A DNA stretch of 64,000 bases from [Mycobacterium] nativiensis (GCF_020172685.1 NZ_CP083986.1:3652817-3716816); one strand, 5' to 3'. Shown: positions 42,184-52,604, numbered from the stretch's first letter. The notes: generated by a model not told the origin, from the sequence alone. Program-made: numbers and translations.

Positions 42184-44385
42184 ATGACCGCCACCGTCGA
42201 CGAACTCACGGTCGTCTCCGATGCCGCCGGCCGGATGCGGGTGCGGGTCCCCTGGGTCCGCTCCGACTCCCGGCGCGCAGTGGCGGCCGAAGAGGCGGCC
42301 GGGCGCATCAACGGGGTGCGCACCGTGCACGCCTATCCGCGCACCGGCGCGGTCGTGGTGTGGTACTCGCCGAAGCGGTGTGACACCGCCGAGGTCCTGG
42401 CGGCGATCAGCTCCGCGGCCACCGTCGCCGCCGAGCTGATCCCGGCCCGGACCCCGCGCTCGGCGGACATCCGCAACACCGACGTGCTGCGCATGGTGAT
42501 CGGCGGAGCGGCGCTGGCACTGCTGGGGGTGCGCCGCTACGTGTTCGCCCGGCCTCCCCTGCTCGGGCCCAGTGGCCAACTCGTCGCCACCGGGGCGACG
42601 GTCTTCATGGGTTACCCCTTCCTGCGGGGCGCACTGCGCTCGATCCGGTCGGGCAAGGCCGGCACCGACGCACTGGTGACCGCCGCGACCGTCGCCAGCC
42701 TGGTGCTGCGGGAGAACGTGGTGGCCCTGACCGTGCTGTGGCTGCTCAACATCGGCGAGTACCTCCAGGATCTGACACTGCGGCGGACCCGGCGCGCGAT
42801 CTCGGATCTGCTGCGCGGCAACCAGGACACCGCCTGGGTCCGGGTGGGCCAAGGTCCCGCGGACAACCCGGAATACACCGAAGTTCAGGTGCCGATCGAC
42901 ACGGTGCAGATCGACGACGAGGTGATCATCCACGACCACGTGGCGATCCCGGTCGACGGCGAGATCGTCGACGGGGAGGCCATAGTCGACCAGTCCGCCA
43001 TCACCGGGGAGACGCTGCCGGTCAGCGTGATCGCCGGGGCGCGAGTGCACGCCGGTTCGGTGGTGGTCCGCGGCCGGGTGGTGGTGCGTGCCACCGCGGT
43101 GGGCAACCAGACCGTGATCGGCCGCATCATCAGCCGCGTCGAGGAGGCGCAGCACGACCGCGCACCGATCCAGACCGTCGGCGAGAACTTCTCCCGCCGC
43201 TTCGTGCCGGCCTCCTTCATCCTGTCGGCGCTCACTCTGGCGCTCACCGGTGACGTCCGCCGCGCGATGACCATGCTGCTGATCGCCTGCCCGTGCGCGG
43301 TGGGATTGGCCACCCCGACGTCGATCAGCGCGGCGATCGGCAACGGGGCCCGGCGCGGCATCCTGATCAAGGGCGGCTCGCATCTCGAGCAGGCCGGCCG
43401 GGTGGACGCGATCGTGTTCGACAAGACCGGCACGCTCACCATCGGACGTCCAGTGGTCACCAATATCGTTGCGATTCACAAAGATTGGCAACCCGAGCAG
43501 GTGCTCGCCTACGCCGCCAGCTCGGAGTTGCACTCCCGGCACCCGCTGGCCGAGGCGGTGATCCGCTCCACCGAGGAACGCCACATCAGTATCCCGCCGC
43601 ACGAGGAGTGCGAAGTCCTGGTCGGGCTGGGCATCCGCACCTGGGCCGACGGCCGCACCCTGCTGCTGGGCAGCCCGAATCTGCTGCGCTCGGAGAAGGT
43701 CCGCATCTCGAAGAAGGCGTCGGACTGGGTTACCAAGCTACGGGCTCAGGCCGAGACACCGCTGCTGCTGGCGGTCGACGGCACCCTGGTCGGGCTGATC
43801 AGCCTGCGCGACGAGGTGCGCCCGGAGGCGCATGAGGTGCTCGAGCAGTTGCGTGCCAAGGGCATTCGCCGCATCGTCATGCTCACCGGGGATCATCCGG
43901 AGACCGCTGCGGCGGTGGCCTCCGAACTCGGCATCGACGAGTGGCGAGCGGAGGTGCTTCCGGAGGACAAGCTTGCGGTGGTCCGCGGGTTGCAGGATGA
44001 GGGCTACGTGGTCGGCATGGTCGGTGACGGCGTCAATGACGCACCCGCGCTCGCGGCCGCCGACATCGGGATCGCGATGGGACTGGCAGGCACCGACGTT
44101 GCGGTGGAGACCGCCGACGTGGCGCTGGCCAACGACGACCTGCGCCGACTGCTCGACGTCCGGGACCTGGGCGGCCGTGCCGTCGAGGTGATCCGGCAGA
44201 ACTACGGCATGTCGATCGCGGTCAACGCCGCCGGCCTGCTGATCGGTGCCGGCGGTGCGCTGTCGCCGGTGCTGGCGGCGATCCTGCACAACGCGTCGTC
44301 GGTGGCGGTCGTCGCCAACAGTTCGCGGTTGATTCGCTACAAACTGGATCGGGAACCCGTGGCGTCGTCCCCCGCCAGCGCGTAA
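42184..44385 (+). CDS. ctpC: Zinc/manganese P1-type ATPase CtpC
   Basis: P1B-type ATPase of 733 residues for Zn2+ (or Mn2+) export. An N-terminal HMA-like domain lacks the CxxC motif. Then come the membrane helices, the actuator TGE loop (SAITGETLPV), the ion-site CPC (C369-P-C371 in IACPCAVG), the phosphorylated Asp413 in DKTGTLT, and the hinge MVGDGVNDAPAL. I chose ATG 42184, preceded by AAGGAG. Equivalent to Rv3270. It is coupled with pacL1 and probably induced by metals through the operator upstream. Confidence 0.96.
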   Translation: MTATVDELTVVSDAAGRMRVRVPWVRSDSRRAVAAEEAAGRINGVRTVHAYPRTGAVVVWYSPKRCDTAEVLAAISSAATVAAELIPARTPRSADIRNTDVLRMVIGGAALALLGVRRYVFARPPLLGPSGQLVATGATVFMGYPFLRGALRSIRSGKAGTDALVTAATVASLVLRENVVALTVLWLLNIGEYLQDLTLRRTRRAISDLLRGNQDTAWVRVGQGPADNPEYTEVQVPIDTVQIDDEVIIHDHVAIPVDGEIVDGEAIVDQSAITGETLPVSVIAGARVHAGSVVVRGRVVVRATAVGNQTVIGRIISRVEEAQHDRAPIQTVGENFSRRFVPASFILSALTLALTGDVRRAMTMLLIACPCAVGLATPTSISAAIGNGARRGILIKGGSHLEQAGRVDAIVFDKTGTLTIGRPVVTNIVAIHKDWQPEQVLAYAASSELHSRHPLAEAVIRSTEERHISIPPHEECEVLVGLGIRTWADGRTLLLGSPNLLRSEKVRISKKASDWVTKLRAQAETPLLLAVDGTLVGLISLRDEVRPEAHEVLEQLRAKGIRRIVMLTGDHPETAAAVASELGIDEWRAEVLPEDKLAVVRGLQDEGYVVGMVGDGVNDAPALAAADIGIAMGLAGTDVAVETADVALANDDLRRLLDVRDLGGRAVEVIRQNYGMSIAVNAAGLLIGAGGALSPVLAAILHNASSVAVVANSSRLIRYKLDREPVASSPASA

Positions 44386-44467
44386 TCTGTGACCGTCCCG
44401 ACTGACCCTGTCGAGCAACACCACCAGCTCCAGGGCAGTCGGGACTTTGCTGCCCGGCCCGGCCGGT

Positions 44468-45193
44468 TCAGCAGCCGCATCCCTCGCCGCGCCAGGACCG
44501 GAAGCCCTGCCACACCGACACGGCGGCAACGCCGAGACCGATCAGCGGGTCCAGCCACCAGGCACCGGACCACTGCGCGGTGAGCGTCAGCCCGACCAGC
44601 ACCGCCGCGGCCTGGATGGCGCACAGGTAGTTCTGCACGCCCTCGCCGACGGTGGCCGCCGAGCCCAGCCGGACCCCCAACCGTCGCTGCGCTCGCCCCA
44701 GCATCGGCATCACCAGCACCGCCGCGGCGGTGACCGCGATGCCGATGACGCTGCTCTCGGAACGGTGGTCGCTGAACAGGTGGTTCACCGACTCGGCGGC
44801 GATGTAGGGGGCGTTGATCCAGAACGACACCGCCACCCCGATCTGGGCGCGCCGTTCGGCCGTTTCCGACCGCGTGCGGGCACCGGTGAACCGCCAGATC
44901 ACGATGGCTCCGGCCAGCGCCTCGGGAATGGCGCCCAGGGCCCAGCCGGTCAGCGCGATCGAGCCGGCCGCCAGGCCCTGCCACAGGCCCACCACGCCCT
45001 CCACACCGACCAGCACCAAGCTGATCCAGGCGAGCCGGCGTGCCCATGTCGCCGCGCGGTACCAGCCGGCGTCGTGCACCGGCGCCGCCGGGTGCGCGTG
45101 CGAGTGCGCGTGATCGTGTGGGACTACACCGTGAGGGACCGCGCAGCTGTCGACGACGCCCACCGATTCGGGCCCCTCGGTGCGACTGTCCAC
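44468..45193 (-). CDS. Cation transporter-like membrane protein (Rv3271c-type)
   Basis: A 241-residue integral membrane protein equivalent to Rv3271c, with about six helices resembling a compact cation-efflux domain. A His-rich N-terminal segment, HDHAHSHAH, and a Cys-containing C-terminus, GEGCGC, could bind metal. The C-terminal cytoplasmic domain of typical CDF proteins is absent. It converges with ctpC. Start GTG 45193 is my best estimate; substrate unknown, metal handling likely. Confidence 0.8.
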   Translation of the reverse strand: MDSRTEGPESVGVVDSCAVPHGVVPHDHAHSHAHPAAPVHDAGWYRAATWARRLAWISLVLVGVEGVVGLWQGLAAGSIALTGWALGAIPEALAGAIVIWRFTGARTRSETAERRAQIGVAVSFWINAPYIAAESVNHLFSDHRSESSVIGIAVTAAAVLVMPMLGRAQRRLGVRLGSAATVGEGVQNYLCAIQAAAVLVGLTLTAQWSGAWWLDPLIGLGVAAVSVWQGFRSWRGEGCGC

Positions 45194-45276
45194 GTCGAAA
45201 ATCCTACCGTCCGCCGGGCGTGGAGACCGCAAGCGCGACGTGGTCGGGTGCTGCAAATCACCACCATCGGGCCTGT

Positions 45277-47214
45277 TCAGCCCGGAGCCAGCCGCACCAC
45301 CCGGTCGTTTCCGCGGTCGGCGACGAACACCGTTCCGCTCTTGCCGACCGCGACATCCAGCGGGGTGTTGAGCCCACTGAACGCCAGCGTGGTCGGGGTG
45401 CTCGCACCGGCCGCGAGCTCGAGCACCTTGTTGCCGTCGTGTTCGGTGACGTAGACGTTGGCGTCGGAATCCACGGTGATGCCCCACGGCACCGCGACCC
45501 CGGTGAACGGCAGCACCGTCTGGTTGGTGGATCCGGCGGCCAGCTTCAGCACCCGATTGTTGTCGGTGTCGGTGACGTAGACCGTCCCCGAACCGTCCAC
45601 CGCCACGCCGTCGGGGTTGTTGAGGCCGCTGAACGGCAGCACCGTCTGGGTGTTCGACCCGGCCGCCAGCTCCACCACCCGGTCGTTGCCGCGGTCGGCG
45701 ACGTAGACGTTGCCGCCGGAGTCCACCGCCACTCCCTCGGGGTAGCTCAGCCCGGTGAACGGCAGCAGCACCTGGTCGGTGGAGCCCGCCGTCAGCTTCA
45801 CCACCCGGTTGTTGAAGTCCGTGACGTAGACGGTGCCGTTCTTGTCGACCGCCACGCCCTGCGGCTGGTAGAGCCCGCTGAACGGCAGCACGGTCGGCGC
45901 GGACGAGCCCGCCGCGAGCTTCACCACCCGTCCGTACATGCCCTGACTGGCGACGTAGACGTTGTCGTCGGAGTCCAGCGCCACCCCGCTCGGCGACAGC
46001 CGGAAGTTGATGCCGGTGAACTGCAGCTCACTCTGGCCGGCCGGCGCCGCCGACGAGGGCTGCGACGGCCGGGCGATCAGGTAGCCGACCACGCCCACCA
46101 CCGCCACCAACGCCAGAATCGCGGCGCCGATCACCGCCCGGTGACGCGTGCCGGGGCCCGCTGCGGTGTGGCCGAACGTCGGTGCCGGCGGCGGCGAATA
46201 CGCCGGTGGCCGGCGCACCGGGGGTGCCTGCGGCGCGGGCCGGTCGCGCCAGCCGGTGATCTGTGCGCCCGTGGACACCGGAGCCGGCGGAGCCACCGGA
46301 GCCGCCAGGGTCTCGGGGCCGAAGGCCGCCTCTTCGCCGCGCCGCATGATGGTGGCCGCCTGGTCCTGCTGCGGGCCGGTGAGTGCCTGATTCGCGGCCG
46401 ACGCCAGCTCGCCGGCACTGCGGTAGCGGTCCTCGGGCCGTTTGGCCATCCCACGCGCGATCACCTGGTCGAACGCGGGCGACACACTGCCCGGGCGCTG
46501 CGCGCTGGGCCGCGGGGCGGGCTCGGTCAGGTGCGCGGCGATCATCCGCTCGATGCTGTCGGCCCGATACGGCGGTGTACCGGTCAGGCATTCGCCGAGC
46601 ACGCAGGCCAGCGAGTAGATGTCGGCCCGGTAGGTGACGTCGCCGCCGGTGAACCGTTCCGGGGCCATGTAGTTGTAGGTGCCCACGGTGGTCCCGATCT
46701 GGGTCAGCCCGGGGTCGGTGGCCGCGCGTGCGATGCCGAAATCCACCAGGTAGACGAAGTCGTCGTCAGTCACCAGGATGTTCTCCGGCTTGACGTCGCG
46801 GTGCATGATCCCGGCGGCGTGCGCGGCGTCCAGCGCGGCGGCGACCTGGCGCATCACCGCCACCGTCCGGGCCGGGCTGAGCGGGCCGTGGCGGTTCAGC
46901 AGGGCCCGCAGCGACTGCCCCTGGATCAGGCGCATCTCCACGTAGAACTGTCCGTCAATCTCGCCGTAGTCGTGGATGGGCACCACGTGGGGTTCGGTGA
47001 GCCGTCCGGCCGTGTCGGCCTCGCGCTGAAGCCGGGCGTGCAGCACCGGGTCGCCGGAGAGTTGCGGCGAAATGAGCTTCAGCGCCACCGACCGGTGCTT
47101 GCGGGTGTCCTCGGCCTCGTAGACCTCTCCCATCCCGCCACTGCCCAACAGCCGGACCAGCCGGTAGTGCCCGAACTGGGACCCGGCTCGCGAACCGAGC
47201 CCGCCGTTATGCAC
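45277..47214 (-). CDS. pknD: Ser/Thr protein kinase PknD with NHL beta-propeller
   Basis: Receptor kinase of 645 residues. The kinase domain (about 17-275) has the Gly loop GSGGMGEV, Lys46, HRDVKPEN with Asp140, DFG with Asp158, and an activation segment with Thr171, Thr175, Thr176 and Thr179. A Pro-rich linker leads to one membrane helix (about 375-395). Six NHL repeats (about 410-645, consensus P.GVAVD..G.VYV.D..N.RV.KL) form the extracellular sensor. In M. tuberculosis PknD sits beside the phosphate-transport genes. GTG 47214 follows the second kinase gene by 6 bases. Confidence 0.95.
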   Translation of the reverse strand: MHNGGLGSRAGSQFGHYRLVRLLGSGGMGEVYEAEDTRKHRSVALKLISPQLSGDPVLHARLQREADTAGRLTEPHVVPIHDYGEIDGQFYVEMRLIQGQSLRALLNRHGPLSPARTVAVMRQVAAALDAAHAAGIMHRDVKPENILVTDDDFVYLVDFGIARAATDPGLTQIGTTVGTYNYMAPERFTGGDVTYRADIYSLACVLGECLTGTPPYRADSIERMIAAHLTEPAPRPSAQRPGSVSPAFDQVIARGMAKRPEDRYRSAGELASAANQALTGPQQDQAATIMRRGEEAAFGPETLAAPVAPPAPVSTGAQITGWRDRPAPQAPPVRRPPAYSPPPAPTFGHTAAGPGTRHRAVIGAAILALVAVVGVVGYLIARPSQPSSAAPAGQSELQFTGINFRLSPSGVALDSDDNVYVASQGMYGRVVKLAAGSSAPTVLPFSGLYQPQGVAVDKNGTVYVTDFNNRVVKLTAGSTDQVLLPFTGLSYPEGVAVDSGGNVYVADRGNDRVVELAAGSNTQTVLPFSGLNNPDGVAVDGSGTVYVTDTDNNRVLKLAAGSTNQTVLPFTGVAVPWGITVDSDANVYVTEHDGNKVLELAAGASTPTTLAFSGLNTPLDVAVGKSGTVFVADRGNDRVVRLAPG

Positions 47215-47220
47215 CTGTCC

Positions 47221-49242
47221 TCATCGGTCCGACTCCACCTTCACCACCCGGTCGTTGCCGCGGTCGGCGACGTAGACGTTGCCGTGGTTGTCAACTGCGA
47301 CGTCCAACGGCGCGTTGAGACCGGTGAACGGCAAGACCACCGGGATCGCTGCCCCGGCAGCCAGTTTCACGACCTTGTTGCGGTTGCGCTCGGTGACGTA
47401 GATGTCGCCGGCGTCGTCCACCGCGATGCCCCACGGGGCGACGATCCCGGTGAACGGCAACACCACCTGTTCATTGGTGGCCGCCAGCAGCTTGAGCACC
47501 CGGTTGTTGCCGGTGTCGGTGACATAGACGTTGCCGGCGGAATCCACCGCCACCCCGTCCGGTTTGTTCAGGCCGACGAAGGGCACCGCGGTCTGCACAT
47601 TCGAGCCGGCTTCCAGCCGCAGCACGAGATCGTTACCGCGGTCGGCGACGTAGACGTTGCCCTCGGAATCCACCGCCACCCCGTCGGGGTCCTCCAGGCC
47701 GGCGAACGGCAGCACCACGTGTGACTCGGAGTCGGCCGAGATCTTGACCACGTGGGCGTTGACGTCGGAGAAGTACACGTTGCCGTCCTTGTCGACGGTC
47801 AATCCGCGGGGCTGGTACTGGTCGCTGAACGGCAGCATCGAGGAGGTGTCCGAGTCGGCCGCCAGTTTGACCACCCGCCCGTGCATGCCCTCACTGGTGA
47901 CGTAGACGCTGCCGTCGGCGTCCAGCGCCACCGCGCCCGGCGAGAGCCGGTAGTCGAGGTCGTTGAACGGCAGCACCGACTGCGGCGGGGCCGCCACCGG
48001 AGAAGCCGACGAGGGCCGGGCCACCAGGTTGCCGATGCCGCCGACGACCGCGACCGCGGCCAACGCGGCGGCCGCCACCAGCACGGGCTTGCGCGGCAGC
48101 CGCAGCAGGCGGCGGGACGGGACGGGCATGACCAGGGGGTCGGTGCGCCGGTCGTCGAGCAGGAGCGGGGACACCGGGAAGGGTGCCGGGGGCAGGCCCC
48201 CCAACCCGACACCGAAACCGGCCGCCGAGCCGGCCCCGGAGTCCGTTTCCGGTGGCGTCCACCCCGGCCAGCCGAGCCCGCCATGGACCGGCTGCAGCGC
48301 ACCGTCTCCCCGGCCGTCGGTCCGGGGCTCTGCCTCCAGGCCGCCGGGCAGGTGCAGGGCGGGCTCGCCGCGCCGCAGGATCCTGGCGACCTGGTGACGT
48401 TCGGCCTCGGTGAGCGCCGCGTAGGCGGCAGCGGCAAGCTCACCGGCACTGCTGTACCGGTCTTCGGGTTTGCGGGCCAACCCTTGCGCCAGCACGTCGT
48501 CCATGGCCGCCTGGACCCGCCCGGGGCGAAGCCTGCTGGGGCGCGGGGGTTCGGCCGTCAGGCGTTCGGCCACCGCGTCGTCGACCGTCTCGGCGGAGAA
48601 TGGAGCCGCCCCGCTCAGGCATTCGACCAGCACGCAGGCCAGCGAATAGATGTCGGCGAGGTGGGTGACCTGTTCACCGGTCAGGCGCTCGGGCGCCATG
48701 TAGTTGACGGTGCCGGTCGCCGGCTCGGCCTGCGCCACCGGTTCGGCGATGGCCGCGGCGACACCGAAGTCCATCAGGTAGGCCAGGTCATCGTCGGTGA
48801 CCAGAATGTTGTCGGGTTTGACGTCGCGGTGGATGACGTCGGCGTTGTGTGCGGCGTCCAGCGCTGCGGCGATCTGGCGCACGATGGCCACCGCCCGCGG
48901 CGGGCTCAGCGGGCCCCCGGTGGCCAATATGGTGGCCAGATCGGTGCCGTCGATCAGGCCCAGTTCCAGGTAGAGGCGTTCGTCGATCTCACCATAGGCG
49001 CGGATCGGCACCACGTGCGGTTCGGTCAGTTGGCCGGCGGCTTCGGCCTCGTCTTCGAGCCGGCTGCGGAACGCCTCGTCGCCGGAGAGTGCTTCCGAGA
49101 TCAGCTTGAGCGCCACCGTCTCGTCATTACGGGTGTCCTCGGCCCGGTAAACCTCGCCCACGACGCCCCGTCCCAGCAACCGCTCCAGCTGATAGGGGCC
49201 GAACCGCGATCCAACTCGCGAACCCGGCTCGGCGTTGTTCAC
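47221..49242 (-). CDS. Second PknD-like Ser/Thr kinase, diverged activation loop
   Basis: A 673-residue paralogue of the adjacent pknD with the same order: kinase (about 17-275), long linker, one membrane helix (about 375-400), six NHL repeats. Lys46, Asp140 (HRDVKPDN) and the DFG Asp158 are kept. Two differences stand out: the Gly loop is GRGVVGEV, and the activation segment (AEPVAQAEPATGTVN) lacks the Thr pair that PknD-type kinases autophosphorylate and is one residue shorter. It may be weakly active, or depend on its neighbour. It is upstream of pknD in the same probable operon. Confidence 0.93.
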   Translation of the reverse strand: MNNAEPGSRVGSRFGPYQLERLLGRGVVGEVYRAEDTRNDETVALKLISEALSGDEAFRSRLEDEAEAAGQLTEPHVVPIRAYGEIDERLYLELGLIDGTDLATILATGGPLSPPRAVAIVRQIAAALDAAHNADVIHRDVKPDNILVTDDDLAYLMDFGVAAAIAEPVAQAEPATGTVNYMAPERLTGEQVTHLADIYSLACVLVECLSGAAPFSAETVDDAVAERLTAEPPRPSRLRPGRVQAAMDDVLAQGLARKPEDRYSSAGELAAAAYAALTEAERHQVARILRRGEPALHLPGGLEAEPRTDGRGDGALQPVHGGLGWPGWTPPETDSGAGSAAGFGVGLGGLPPAPFPVSPLLLDDRRTDPLVMPVPSRRLLRLPRKPVLVAAAALAAVAVVGGIGNLVARPSSASPVAAPPQSVLPFNDLDYRLSPGAVALDADGSVYVTSEGMHGRVVKLAADSDTSSMLPFSDQYQPRGLTVDKDGNVYFSDVNAHVVKISADSESHVVLPFAGLEDPDGVAVDSEGNVYVADRGNDLVLRLEAGSNVQTAVPFVGLNKPDGVAVDSAGNVYVTDTGNNRVLKLLAATNEQVVLPFTGIVAPWGIAVDDAGDIYVTERNRNKVVKLAAGAAIPVVLPFTGLNAPLDVAVDNHGNVYVADRGNDRVVKVESDR

Positions 49243-49346
49243 CGACGACGCTCCCTTCGCTTCACCACTCCAGCGCCACGAAACCGCGGCGAAAGTCCGC
49301 CTACCAGCCTAACCGGCTGTTCACCCGACAGAAACCTGACAGACGT
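49243..49346. other. Gap between pstS2 and the kinase operon
   Basis: About 100 bases between two minus-strand genes. GTTCACCCGAC and AGAAACCTGAC follow each other as 11-base units at about 49318-49339, and GTTCAC recurs near 49346, suggestive of a RegX3/PhoP-type box. This is weak evidence only. Confidence 0.25.
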
Positions 49347-50465
49347 TCACGAGATGGCGTTCACCGCGGCCAGGAGCTTCGCCTTGAAGGAATCCGGCAG
49401 CGGAATGGACCCGTACTGGTCCAATCCGTCCTGACCCGGACCGATCGCAGCCTGCATGAACGCCTTGACCGCCGCGCCGGTGGCGGCGTCAGGGTATTTC
49501 GAGCAGACGATCTCGTACGTCGCCAGCACGATCGGGTAGGCGCCCGGATCGGTCGGCTTGTAGAACGACGAGGTGTCCAGCACCAGATCGTTGGGCTGGC
49601 CGGCGGGCGACGCGAACTTCGCGCCGGCGATCGTCTTGCCGACCGAGTCGGCGGAGATGGACACCGGGTGGGGGCCGGCCGAGGTGATGATCTGCGCCAT
49701 CGGCAGCTGCTTGCCGACCGCGAACGACCACTCGTTATAGGTGATGGAACCGTCGGTGTTCTGCAGTGCCGCCGACGTGCCGTTGTTCCCGGTGGCGCCT
49801 TCACCGACGCCGCCGTTGAACATCTCGCCGGTTCCCCCGATCCATGCGCCGTCGGAGGCGCCGTCGAGATACTTCTGGAAGTTGGCGGTGGTCCCGGATT
49901 TGTCGCTGCGATACACCACGTGGATGGGCAGCGAGGGCAGGGCCACCCCGGCATTGAGCGCCTTGATCGCGGGGTTGTCCCAGCTGCCGATCGTGCCGTT
50001 GAAGATCTTCGCGACGGTGGGGCCGTCCAGGCTCAGGGTGTTGACCCCGCTGATGTGATAGGTGACCGCGATCGGACCGAACACGATCGGCAGGTCCCAC
50101 GCCGGTGAACCGCACCGCTCCGCCGCCCGCTCCGGCTGGCCCTTGGACGGGTCCAGCGCCACATCGGATCCGGCGAGATCGGTCTGGTTGCCGACGAAGT
50201 CGTCGACTCCGGCGCCGGAGCCGTTCGCGTTGTAGTCCAGCGTGTGTCCCGGGCATGCCCGGATGTAGGCGTAGACGAACTGCTCGATCGCGTTCTCCTG
50301 GGCAGTCGAGCCGCTGGCGTGCAGTTCCTGTTTGCCGCCGCAGTCCACCTCCACCGCCGCGCCGCCGGCCGTTCCCGAGTGGCCGGAGTTGCCGCCGCAG
50401 GACGAAACCATCAGTGCGCCAACAGCGAGCAGCGCCAACACCACAGTCGACCGGCCTAATCTCAC
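49347..50465 (-). CDS. pstS2: Phosphate-binding lipoprotein PstS2-type
   Basis: Periplasmic-type phosphate-binding lipoprotein of 372 residues. The lipobox gives Cys23 (VSSC). Ligand segments are [25 protein letters not shown] and [12 protein letters not shown]. It is divergent from pstB, as Rv0932c is in M. tuberculosis. It delivers phosphate to the PstC-PstA channel. The start is GTG at 50465. Confidence 0.93.
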   Translation of the reverse strand: MRLGRSTVVLALLAVGALMVSSCGGNSGHSGTAGGAAVEVDCGGKQELHASGSTAQENAIEQFVYAYIRACPGHTLDYNANGSGAGVDDFVGNQTDLAGSDVALDPSKGQPERAAERCGSPAWDLPIVFGPIAVTYHISGVNTLSLDGPTVAKIFNGTIGSWDNPAIKALNAGVALPSLPIHVVYRSDKSGTTANFQKYLDGASDGAWIGGTGEMFNGGVGEGATGNNGTSAALQNTDGSITYNEWSFAVGKQLPMAQIITSAGPHPVSISADSVGKTIAGAKFASPAGQPNDLVLDTSSFYKPTDPGAYPIVLATYEIVCSKYPDAATGAAVKAFMQAAIGPGQDGLDQYGSIPLPDSFKAKLLAAVNAIS

Positions 50466-50623
50466 AGGACGAAACTTTACCGTGACTGCCGGCAGGCGGA
50501 CGCGGTATTACCCGATGCCGTCCCGACGGCCACGCCGGTCTGAACTCCTGACCGCCGCACTGACACCGAGCGCGGCGGTCTGCGCAGCGTCTTGACAACT
50601 GATCCGCAGGAATCGGTCGTAAC
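50466..50623. promoter_or_regulatory. Divergent pstS2 / pstB promoter region
   Basis: The 158-base gap contains TTGACA at 50594-50599, a consensus -35, followed by a short distance to the pstB ATG. No matching -10 is obvious. Phosphate-responsive control by SenX3-RegX3 would be expected but no certain box is seen. Confidence 0.35.
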
Positions 50624-51475
50624 ATGGCGGCGATGCCGCCCGTCGAACTCGACAGCGAGACCGGGGATGTCAGCGTTCCAGCGATGAGCGCTGTCGGCCT
50701 CACCTTGGGTTTTGGCACGAAAACCGTACTCAACGAGGTGAATCTGGCGTTTGGCGCCCGGGCGATCACCGCGCTGCTCGGGCCCACCGGCTCCGGCAAG
50801 ACGACGTTTCTGCGCACCCTGAACCGGATGAACGACAAGGTGACCGGCTATCGGCACAGCGGTGACGTCCTGCTCGGCGGGACAACCATCTTCGGTGCCC
50901 GGGATCTGATGGAACTGCGCCGCAGCGTCGGCATGCTGTTCCAGCGCCCCAATCCCTTCCCGATGTCGATCTTGGATAACGTCGTTGCCGGTGTGCGTGC
51001 CCATAAAATGGTGCCACGCAAGCAGTTCCGCAGCGTCGCCGAAGAGAAGCTTCGACTGGTCGGACTCTGGGATGCGGTCAAGGACCGGTTGGGCGACTCT
51101 CCGTTCCGACTGTCCGGCGGCCAGCAACAGCTGCTGTGCACCGCTCGTGCGCTGGCGGTCGACCCGGACGTGCTGCTGCTCGACGAGCCCACATCGTCGT
51201 TGGACCCGAACACGACCGACAAGATCGAACAGCTCATTTCGTCGCTGGCCGGGCGGTTGACGGTGATCATGGTGACCCACGATTTGGCGCAGGCAGCCCG
51301 GATCGCCGACCGCACCGCGTTCTTCTTCGAGGGCAGGCTGGTCGAGGAAGGCCCTACCGCGCAACTGTTCTCGTCGCCGCAGCACGAAGAGACCGTCCGC
51401 TACGTATCCCGGGGGCAGTTGACCGCCGGGAACCGCCAGATGTTCGCCGAACACGAGGAAAGGGTGTCACCGTGA
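50624..51475 (+). CDS. pstB: Phosphate ABC transporter ATPase PstB
   Basis: ABC ATPase of 283 residues. Walker A is GPTGSGKTT, the Q-loop LFQRPNPFP (typical of PstB), the signature LSGGQQQ, Walker B VLLLDEPTSSLD, and the switch His in VTHDLAQA. It powers phosphate import by PstC-PstA. Its stop overlaps the next pstS gene. An ATG at 50633 is an alternative start. Confidence 0.96.
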   Translation: MAAMPPVELDSETGDVSVPAMSAVGLTLGFGTKTVLNEVNLAFGARAITALLGPTGSGKTTFLRTLNRMNDKVTGYRHSGDVLLGGTTIFGARDLMELRRSVGMLFQRPNPFPMSILDNVVAGVRAHKMVPRKQFRSVAEEKLRLVGLWDAVKDRLGDSPFRLSGGQQQLLCTARALAVDPDVLLLDEPTSSLDPNTTDKIEQLISSLAGRLTVIMVTHDLAQAARIADRTAFFFEGRLVEEGPTAQLFSSPQHEETVRYVSRGQLTAGNRQMFAEHEERVSP

Positions 51476-52596
51476 AAACTCGCCTTCAAGGCATGCTGGC
51501 CGTGTCGGCCGTCGCGCCGCTGATCCTGGCCGGAGCGGCATGTGGCGGGAAAACCGCTACCGCGCCGTCGGATTCGGCTCCCGAAGGCGGTGTGGCCACC
51601 GCGCCGGCATCGTCGGACGTGTCGTTGTCGGAGACCGGCAGCACGCTGCTCTACCCGCTGTTCAACCAGTGGGGTCCGGCCTACAGCCAGAAGTACCCGA
51701 ACGTCACGATCACCGCGCAGGGCACGGGCTCGGGTACCGGTATCTCGCAGGCCGCCGCCGGCGCGGTCGACATCGGGGCCTCTGACGCCTACCTGTCCGA
51801 AGGCGACATGGCCGAACACCAGGGCCTGATGAACATTGCGCTGGCCGTCTCGGCGCAGCAGATCAACTACAACGTGCCCGGCGTCGCCGACCCCATCAAA
51901 CTCGACGGCAAGGTGCTGGCCGGCATGTACAACGGCACCGTGAAAGCCTGGAACGACCCGCAGATCACCGCGCTGAACCCCGATGTGAACCTGCCCGACA
52001 CCCCCGTGGTCCCACTGCACCGCTCCGACGGCTCCGGCGACACCTTCCTGTTCACCCAATACCTGTCCAAACAGGATCCCGACGGCTGGGGCAAGGCCCC
52101 CGGCTTCGGCACCACCGTCGACTTCCCCGCCGTACCCGGGGCCCTCGGCGAAAACGGCAACGGCGGCATGGTCACCGGCTGCGCCGAAACCCCCGGGTGC
52201 GTCGCCTACATCGGGATCAGTTTCCTCGACCAGGCCCGCGACAAGGGTCTCGGTGAGGCGCAGTTGGCCAACGCCACCGGCAACTACCTGCAGCCCAACG
52301 CCAAGAGCATTCAGGCGGCCGCGGCCGGCTTCGCCGACCAGACCCCCGACAACCAGGCCATCTCCCTGATCAACGGCCCCTCCCCCGACAGCTACCCGAT
52401 CGTCAACTACGAGTACGCCATCGTCAATGCGCATCAGAAGGACGCCGCCACCGCCCAAACCCTGCAGGCATTCCTGCACTGGGCGATCACCGACGGCAAC
52501 ACCCCCGCCTTCCTCGACAAGGTGCACTTCCAGCCGCTGCCCGACGCGGTGGCAAAACAGTCCCTGGCCCAGATCGCGAAGATCACTGCGAAGTAA
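51472..52596 (+). CDS. pstS1: Phosphate-binding lipoprotein PstS1-type
   Basis: Lipoprotein of 374 residues, the length of M. tuberculosis PstS1. The lipobox has Cys24 (AGAAC). The phosphate-binding segments are [31 protein letters not shown] and [14 protein letters not shown] 51472 overlaps the pstB stop (GTGA). Fed phosphate goes to the PstC-PstA-PstB transporter encoded directly around it. Confidence 0.95.
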   Translation: MKTRLQGMLAVSAVAPLILAGAACGGKTATAPSDSAPEGGVATAPASSDVSLSETGSTLLYPLFNQWGPAYSQKYPNVTITAQGTGSGTGISQAAAGAVDIGASDAYLSEGDMAEHQGLMNIALAVSAQQINYNVPGVADPIKLDGKVLAGMYNGTVKAWNDPQITALNPDVNLPDTPVVPLHRSDGSGDTFLFTQYLSKQDPDGWGKAPGFGTTVDFPAVPGALGENGNGGMVTGCAETPGCVAYIGISFLDQARDKGLGEAQLANATGNYLQPNAKSIQAAAAGFADQTPDNQAISLINGPSPDSYPIVNYEYAIVNAHQKDAATAQTLQAFLHWAITDGNTPAFLDKVHFQPLPDAVAKQSLAQIAKITAK

Positions 52597-52604
52597 TCCG
52601 GCCC

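Noticed and set aside
45040-47724. An 894-codon open frame antisense to pknD
   Set aside because: Its repeats are the reverse of the NHL repeat DNA; pknD on the other strand is certain.
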